From positions 1-33,449 of IMG/VR virus record IMGVR_UViG_3300014720_002486: a stretch of DNA of 33,449 bases; one strand, given 5' to 3'. Below the pieces are notes generated by a model that did no database searches, had not been told where the DNA came from, and worked only from the letters and a program-made list of their open reading frames with translations. The position numbers were made by a program, and so were the translations under genes. Shown in pieces: positions 29,529 through 33,449 of this stretch; the first letter of the stretch is position 1; the number at the start of each line of letters is the position of its first letter. The DNA comes from a virus.

Positions 29529-29537
29529 ATTATATCA
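29529..29537 (-). promoter_or_regulatory. Leaderless promoter flanked by octamers
   Basis: Minus-strand TGATATAAT, six bases to ATG 29522. Octamers at 29544 and 29559 lie in the spacer and just beyond the -35 position. Confidence 0.68.
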
Positions 29538-29638
29538 GATAGAAAGGTTTGGGATATAAAGGTTTGATATCGTAATAAAGTTCAGGGATTTTTTGAACAA
29601 CCTTCTTAATGTCTAAAAATGTAAGGTTTGTCGGCCCG

Positions 29639-29860
29639 TTACTCTGACTCAGGCTCTTTGTCTAAAATCTCATCTAAAGAAGTAAAACCAGTATCTTCTA
29701 TTTCTAATGAGGCTAGAAATAAATGCCAAGTCTCATCAATATATACTTCCGCTTTTGGGGATATATCAACTACATCAGTAGAAATAAGATAAGCAAGAGG
29801 TAGTCCTATATCATTGTAGTCCATGAAATCTTCAAGCGCCTCATCTTCACGATAGTTCAT
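29639..29860 (-). CDS. Small acidic protein, 73 residues
   Basis: MNYREDEALEDFMDYND start, a central amphipathic segment (YIDETWHLFLASLEIED) and an acidic tail. ATG 29860 has AGGTGAG upstream; an in-frame TTG at 29923 would overlap the preceding gene by 38 bases and is less likely. No family recognised. Confidence 0.62.
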   Translation of the reverse strand: MNYREDEALEDFMDYNDIGLPLAYLISTDVVDISPKAEVYIDETWHLFLASLEIEDTGFTSLDEILDKEPESE

Positions 29861-29885
29861 CCAGAACTCACCTAGTATCTTACAT

Positions 29886-30092
29886 TTATTCTGTAGGTTG
29901 GTCAAGATTTTCAACTCCCTCAATTTGCTGTCGTTCTAGTATAGCACTATTAGAAACAACTTGAAACTTAGTGAACATATTTCTTGAAGCAATCCTAGCA
30001 ATATATTTTCCTATCATGTAGTCATCAAGTTCCCAATGGGATATTAAATCCAAAATACGCTTGGCTACTTTTTCGTTATCAGATTGTCGCAT
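29886..30092 (-). CDS. Small helical protein, 68 residues
   Basis: NEKVAKRILDLISHWELDDY then IGKYIARIASRNMF, predicted helices resembling a compact DNA-binding or adaptor fold, followed by an acidic tail. ATG 30104 overlaps the -10 element, so ATG 30092 is chosen. Cotranscribed with the gene downstream. Confidence 0.62.
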   Translation of the reverse strand: MRQSDNEKVAKRILDLISHWELDDYMIGKYIARIASRNMFTKFQVVSNSAILERQQIEGVENLDQPTE

Positions 30093-30102
30093 AGAACCTT
30101 TC

Positions 30103-30108
30103 ATTATA
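30103..30108 (-). promoter_or_regulatory. -10 TATAAT
   Basis: Minus strand TTGTATAAT, ten bases before ATG 30092. Overlaps the alternative ATG 30104. Confidence 0.5.
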
Positions 30109-30122
30109 CAAGATTAAAGAGA

Positions 30123-30157
30123 GATAGGCAAGTAGATAAGGCGACCACCTGCCTATC
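30123..30157 (-). terminator. Hairpin after the 131-residue gene
   Basis: Perfect 8-bp inverted repeat GATAGGCA/TGCCTATC with a 19-base loop, followed on the minus strand by TCTCTTTAATC. Likely ends the leftward unit before the next promoter. Confidence 0.55.
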
Positions 30158-30169
30158 CCTTGGCGGTAT

Positions 30170-30565
30170 CTAAGGGAGAGGATCCTTAGCACCATGGAAT
30201 GTAGAGGCATTGCTGCTCTCTACAAGATTAGTGTGATAAGAAATAAAACTATCAATTGAATGCGTTCCCGTTTCATCACTAACAGTATTTTTCTGCAGGT
30301 CAATTAATATAGGATGGTCCACAAAATCCATTGACATATTAGGATTACATGCATATAAACCAAACCCCGTTTCATCCATAACGGAATCCTTTAGTAGATG
30401 ACTGATAGCCATCCGTGTATAGTATTCAGTGTCACCTTTACGTACCGCTGCATGTTGCAGGGCCTGCGCTAGGTCCTTATACATTTCATACTCGCCCCAA
30501 TGGCTATATAGCGCTACCGCTAAATTTTCTTGTTGTTTAAATATAAATGTGCACCGTGCTCCCAT
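30170..30565 (-). CDS. Conserved-looking phage protein, 131 residues
   Basis: Begins MGARCTFIFKQQENLAVALY and contains SHWGEYEMYKDLAQAL, TEYYTRMAISHLL and ETGFGLYAC. I recall similar early proteins in actinophages (GARxTFxFxQ...SHWG) without known function. Overlaps the upstream 52-residue gene by 1 base (TAATG). GAGGAAG provides a ribosome site. Confidence 0.72.
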   Translation of the reverse strand: MGARCTFIFKQQENLAVALYSHWGEYEMYKDLAQALQHAAVRKGDTEYYTRMAISHLLKDSVMDETGFGLYACNPNMSMDFVDHPILIDLQKNTVSDETGTHSIDSFISYHTNLVESSNASTFHGAKDPLP

Positions 30566-30723
30566 TACTCTTCCTCATTTTTCTCTATTAGATTTGGAAC
30601 TATTGATAGTTGGTTTTCTATCTCACGATAGATGCTTTCTTCGTCCTCGTTGTCAGTCTCATATTCAAAGTTCATGTAATCTCCAGTTGGTTCAAAGATT
30701 ACTTCAACTTCCCATTTGGCCAT
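30565..30723 (-). CDS. Small acidic protein, 52 residues
   Basis: AKWEVEVIFEPTGDYMNFEY then a very acidic helix (DNEDEESIYREIENQL). TAATG junctions at both ends strongly support coupled translation. The beta-hairpin start resembles small phage early proteins. Function unknown. Confidence 0.68.
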   Translation of the reverse strand: MAKWEVEVIFEPTGDYMNFEYETDNEDEESIYREIENQLSIVPNLIEKNEEE

Positions 30724-30902
30724 TATTTTACCTCCATAATATCGGTCGCTTCTACTGGCTCCCAGTCTACTGCGTAACTCTCGATACCTAGCGGAAGTTT
30801 TTCATGAAAGACCATTTGTTCAGCCTCTTCTATACTACTAGCCTCTAGGTTTGGAATATAGTAGTAAGTAGTTCTTAGTGCCTCTATATTATATTTAGGC
30901 AT
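30723..30902 (-). CDS. Small protein, 59 residues
   Basis: PKYNIEALRTTYYYIPNLEA then a helix (SSIEEAEQMVFHEKL) and a strand (IESYAVDWEPVEA). This beta-alpha-beta pattern with 'EASSxEEAEQ' is common in small phage proteins. Overlaps the upstream gene by 8 bases. Function unknown. Confidence 0.68.
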   Translation of the reverse strand: MPKYNIEALRTTYYYIPNLEASSIEEAEQMVFHEKLPLGIESYAVDWEPVEATDIMEVK

Positions 30903-31137
30903 TGTTTCCTCTCTGTCTAGTTTTTACATCAAGTCTAGCAAATCCTAGACTATATGTCAAGGAGTATAAATCTACAAGGGCGTCCTGGTAGCCCTGACTA
31001 TAAGACTTATCCTCAAACTCTTTGTTTTCCCACTCATACATAAGGTTCTTTAACTCTCCATGCATGATATCTATTAAATCTATACTAGTATCATTTACTG
31101 CCTTTAAGGCCTGGGGGGACAAATCACTTGGCTTCAT
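30895..31137 (-). CDS. Small helical protein, 80 residues
   Basis: From ATG 31137: MKPSDLSPQALKAVNDTSID, then helices (IDIMHGELKNLMYEWEN, SQGYQDALVDLYSLTYSLGF) and a basic end. The ATG overlaps the Api92-like gene by 14 bases; the longer frame upstream is a shadow of that gene. No family recognised. Confidence 0.66.
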   Translation of the reverse strand: MKPSDLSPQALKAVNDTSIDLIDIMHGELKNLMYEWENKEFEDKSYSQGYQDALVDLYSLTYSLGFARLDVKTRQRGNNA

Positions 31138-31834
31138 GTCCACATTCCTCCCCTTGATATAGAGCGTATTTGCATGAAGGACAAACTGCTGAATCACAAT
31201 CCTCGCAGATTGGGAAGTCATCATCAGATGTCTCATCACAGTTATTACATTTTTGTGTATATGAGTTTATCTCAGTGATAAGCCCTTTGTCAAATTGATA
31301 CTCGCCACCCCAGCCAGATTCTTCCTCATATTCTAAGTTTATTGTTAGGTCAGGGTATTGTTCAGATAGTTTAAGAATAATAGGAACAGGTGGTGACCAA
31401 GCGGTATTAATCCTATAAAATAAAGATTCGCTAGATTCCTCTACCAACTCAGTCTCAGGATACTTTTCTCCGTCATGAACAGCAACATCCCACTTAGTGC
31501 CCCAGTTAGTTGTATTCCAGTTATACCAAGATTTGTCAACTTTGGCTATCTCTTGTGTATCTTTCCACCAGTCTTTATGACCTACATCCAACTCAGAATT
31601 CTTTGGCTGCTTTAGATAATCTTCCTCAGTAATTCCTGCTTGTCTATGATTATAGATATTGTGGAATGCAAATACAGGATTAGAATACATACTTTCTGAT
31701 AATTCCATTTTACCTGTTGTCTGATTCCATGAATCATGCTTTTGCACGAATGGTCTATTTAGCATACGCTTTACATCCGCAATGAGTTCAGGCTCGCCTG
31801 TAATTAGAACACTATTAAAACACCAGTTTGGCAT
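31124..31834 (-). CDS. Api92/DUF1281-like protein
   Basis: 236 residues from ATG 31834, chosen because GAGAGGAAA precedes it. Opening MPNWCFNSVLITGEPELIAD is the signature of Api92/YubB-like ferredoxin-fold phage and plasmid proteins. NTTNWGTKWDVAVHD and FYRINTAWSPPVPIILKLSE follow, also typical. The C-terminus adds a zinc ribbon: CNNCDETSDDDFPICEDCDS and CPSC. Function of the family is unknown; often carried near early or anti-defence genes. Confidence 0.86.
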   Translation of the reverse strand: MPNWCFNSVLITGEPELIADVKRMLNRPFVQKHDSWNQTTGKMELSESMYSNPVFAFHNIYNHRQAGITEEDYLKQPKNSELDVGHKDWWKDTQEIAKVDKSWYNWNTTNWGTKWDVAVHDGEKYPETELVEESSESLFYRINTAWSPPVPIILKLSEQYPDLTINLEYEEESGWGGEYQFDKGLITEINSYTQKCNNCDETSDDDFPICEDCDSAVCPSCKYALYQGEECGHEAK

Positions 31835-31863
31835 TTTATTTCCTCTCGTTGTTACTTGATACA

Positions 31864-31872
31864 ATTCTAGCA
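31864..31872 (-). promoter_or_regulatory. Extended -10 TGCTAGAAT
   Basis: Minus strand, 29 bases before ATG 31834. The leader carries GAGAGGAAA. Confidence 0.5.
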
Positions 31873-31898
31873 AAAATCTGGGAAAAAAGCAAGTCTTC

Positions 31899-31979
31899 CG
31901 TAATGAAATAAAAAATCTACTTAGGTTCGGCAAATATTTTACTCTTACGTAATGAAATAAAAAATACAATTAGGTCGGC
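31899..31979 (-). repeat. Two 32-33 bp direct repeats
   Basis: 31899-31931 and 31948-31979 both read CGTAATGAAATAAAAAAT, then TAGGT and CGGC, with a few differences, 49 bases apart start to start. They lie upstream of the Api92-like gene's promoter. Confidence 0.72.
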
Positions 31980-32022
31980 CCCGCTTTTTGAAGGGGAGCA
32001 GTTTATACACTTGCTCAGGTGT
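31979..32022 (-). terminator. Hairpins downstream of DUF932 gene
   Basis: ACACTT/AGGTGT with loop GCTC (32007-32022) and CCCC/GGGG around a 10-base loop (31979-31996). T-rich sequence follows on the minus strand inside the repeats. Possible transcription end for the DUF932 unit. Confidence 0.45.
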
Positions 32023-32031
32023 TGAGATTAT

Positions 32032-33051
32032 TTAAGCAGAAATCTCTAGCGTAGAGTTAACAATAGTTAACAAACGATTTTTTTCTGCATTAGTCATTGG
32101 GTCAAAGCCAGAAGCAGCAGATAAAATGCCTTCTTGCTTGCCACGCTTACCAGAACGATACCAGTCTAAACGCTCAGTTAGTGCATTGAAAGCACCCCAC
32201 GCAGTATTAGCAATCATTCCGTTAAACTCACCAGTGTAAATATCGTTAATCAAATCAACTTTATTTTTCCACTTAGTAGTTGCCAATTTAGAATCTTCTT
32301 CAGGCTTAAGATAAGCAGCAAGAATAATATCGTTAAATTGTGTTGCAGTAATCTCCTTTTGTATCATGAGATTTGCTAACTTAGAGAATTCGTCCATATA
32401 TGCATTAGCCATGCCTAGTGCTTGGCGAGCAACTTGGATTTTACCCTCAGCAGATTGTGTATGGCGAATCTTGAAAGATTGCTTGACACCATCTTTTTTC
32501 TTAGTGCGATTAAGTGCAACATTAAGAGTGTTAGCACAAACCACACGAACAGGAGTAACACTTGCTTGAATTGCAACAGAGCCATCATGTGATGTATTGA
32601 TTAGCAAATAAGTGTTAATCTTATCAGCAACACCATTTGGGTCTAGGATTGTTTCACGCTCAAGAGCAAGAGAGCCAAACACTACACGCCCACCCTTAAG
32701 AGAGCCAGCGGTTTCCCATCTTCCACCACCATCAAGAAGATTATCACCAAATGCAAATAGGTCTTCATTTTGTAGTGGAACATAACGCTCACCCACAACA
32801 CCCAAAACATCAGTTTGTGATTTGTTTGCAGGATTAGTGCGAACAACATATTGATAAGATTTATCACTTGTTAATGTAGATGGGATAATTAAATCCTCTA
32901 GTCTAACATTCCAGTTATGCAGATTTGCTAGTTCTAGCATTTGTTTAGTATTGACCTCATCTTGAAAGACAGTGCCAAGACCATGCCACGCAGGTTCACG
33001 CAATGACGCAAAACTTGCAACGCCATCAAATGATTCTATTTCATGAGCCAT
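32032..33051 (-). CDS. DUF932 phage/plasmid protein
   Basis: 339 residues. MAHEIESFDGVASFASLREP followed by AWHGLG (about 21-26) and VVGERYVPLQNEDLFAFGD (about 85-103) are diagnostic of DUF932 (TIGR03299-like). RVVCANTLNVAL, IRHTQSAEGKI and a C-terminal YRSGKRGKQEG stretch follow. Role unknown; often highly expressed early in phage and found on plasmids. AAAGGA precedes the ATG. Confidence 0.92.
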   Translation of the reverse strand: MAHEIESFDGVASFASLREPAWHGLGTVFQDEVNTKQMLELANLHNWNVRLEDLIIPSTLTSDKSYQYVVRTNPANKSQTDVLGVVGERYVPLQNEDLFAFGDNLLDGGGRWETAGSLKGGRVVFGSLALERETILDPNGVADKINTYLLINTSHDGSVAIQASVTPVRVVCANTLNVALNRTKKKDGVKQSFKIRHTQSAEGKIQVARQALGMANAYMDEFSKLANLMIQKEITATQFNDIILAAYLKPEEDSKLATTKWKNKVDLINDIYTGEFNGMIANTAWGAFNALTERLDWYRSGKRGKQEGILSAASGFDPMTNAEKNRLLTIVNSTLEISA

Positions 33052-33078
33052 TTTTTTCCTTTCGATTGCTTTTAACTA

Positions 33079-33087
33079 ATCTTATCA
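33079..33087 (-). promoter_or_regulatory. Extended -10 TGATAAGAT
   Basis: Minus strand, 27 bases before ATG 33051; the leader contains AAAGGA. Confidence 0.55.
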
Positions 33088-33182
33088 TTTAATAACATTA
33101 AAGTCAACTAAGACTATAATTTGGGGGATCTTAAACACAATCGTAACAAAACGGACATTTCGGGCGGGTCGGCAATTACGAG

Positions 33183-33240
33183 GGGCCAGTTTTAAACCAT
33201 GGCCCAGGGTTTACTACAGCGGGAAAGAAGGTAAGCGCTG
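33183..33240. other. Two hairpins in intergenic DNA
   Basis: GGGCCA/TGGCCC (33183-33188 with 33200-33205) and CAGCG/CGCTG (33217-33221 with 33236-33240). No T run follows on either strand, so terminator function is uncertain. Confidence 0.35.
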
Positions 33241-33247
33241 CAGAGTG

Positions 33248-33449
33248 TTAGTAAGACTCTTCTAGAGACACATCATCCACAGTAAGATCAGCGTCGTAGT
33301 CATATGAACTTAGATCTACATCAATTGTTACATTGCTTAGATCAAAGTCTGCAATTTCTGACAGCGGTACATTAATTGTTCCACTAAATGAAACACTTCC
33401 TGTAACTTCAATTTGTTTTATAGGATTAAGTTTGAAGTGATCTGCTAAC
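33248..33449 (-). CDS. Unknown acidic protein (5' end missing)
   Basis: Last 66 residues, open to the right edge. Sequence alternates hydrophobic and polar residues (IEVTGSVSFSGTINVPLSEI, then VTIDVDLSSYDYDADLTVDD), suggesting a beta-rich acidic C-terminus. Stop TAA at 33250-33248. No family recognised. Confidence 0.65.
   Translation of the reverse strand, partial: LADHFKLNPIKQIEVTGSVSFSGTINVPLSEIADFDLSNVTIDVDLSSYDYDADLTVDDVSLEESY

Larger units (their letters stand above)
28050..29630. repeat. Cluster of 16 AAGGTTTG octamers
   Basis: Exact copies on plus at 28363, 28692, 29027, 29079, 29121, 29359, 29368, 29511, 29544, 29559, 29623; as CAAACCTT at 28050, 28079, 28978, 28994, 29439. Elsewhere I saw only two exact copies (14346, 23162). 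Several overlap predicted -35 or spacer regions, suggesting binding sites for a phage regulator. Confidence 0.8.

Noticed and set aside
28050-29630. CRISPR array
   Set aside because: The repeated unit is only 8 bp, spacing is irregular and orientation mixed.
30429-30791. 120-residue plus-strand ORF
   Set aside because: Antisense to two coupled minus-strand genes with good ribosome sites; composition is that of a shadow frame.
32366-32569. 67-residue plus-strand ORF
   Set aside because: Antisense to the DUF932 gene, with no promoter or ribosome site.

Overview
The window looks like part of a tailed-phage genome, or a phage-derived contig, from an AT-rich phage whose host is probably an actinobacterium. 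Phage origin is suggested by a CHAP lysin, a holin-like gene, three phage-style tRNAs, DUF932 and Api92-like early proteins, and tightly packed small genes with ATGA, TAATG and TAATATG junctions. An actinobacterial host is suggested by a WhiB-type iron-sulfur regulator, a DUF7455-like zinc protein, a MSMEG_6572-like DNA-glycosylase family member and very frequent leaderless start signals. No capsid, portal, tail, terminase or polymerase gene was recognised here. The host assignment is inference; a freshwater actinobacterium is a reasonable guess only.

Positions 1-23158 form a long, mostly rightward array. It begins with the end of a CHAP endolysin, followed by a proteasome/HslV-like peptidase, a tandem pair of related unknown proteins, and many enzymes more typical of metabolism or glycan and nucleic-acid decoration: RsmI/tetrapyrrole-methylase-like proteins, 2-oxoglutarate/Fe(II) oxygenases, JmjC-type cupins, two glycosyltransferases, a NodU/TobZ-type carbamoyltransferase between two SGNH-like proteins, a class I methyltransferase and two sulfotransferase-like proteins. 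Interspersed are tRNA-Asn, -Asp and -Glu, SNase, FmdB, DUF2061, WhiB, a DenV-like glycosylase, a holin-like protein and a secreted trypsin-like protease.

Positions 21802-27766 are mixed-strand. Leftward units carry an oxygenase, an HNH endonuclease, HSP20, two more RsmI-like paralogues, thioredoxin and three microproteins. Rightward units carry a sulfotransferase, a cupin, an A-type iron-sulfur carrier and small proteins. Many unit boundaries are compact divergent promoters.

Positions 27767-29640 are gene-poor and repeat-rich. Sixteen exact copies of the octamer AAGGTTTG (both strands) lie among several microprotein genes and overlap the -35 or spacer region of several predicted promoters. 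From about 29640 to the end the genes run leftward and look like early genes: several unknown small proteins, an Api92-like protein, a DUF932 protein and a truncated ORF.

The strongest unifying signal is a promoter motif, TAnnnT (usually TGnTATAAT), followed by exactly six bases and then the start codon, at fourteen genes on both strands. It implies leaderless transcription. It also corrects several starts and exposes genes below normal length cut-offs. All family names rest on reading motifs by eye; no database search was run.
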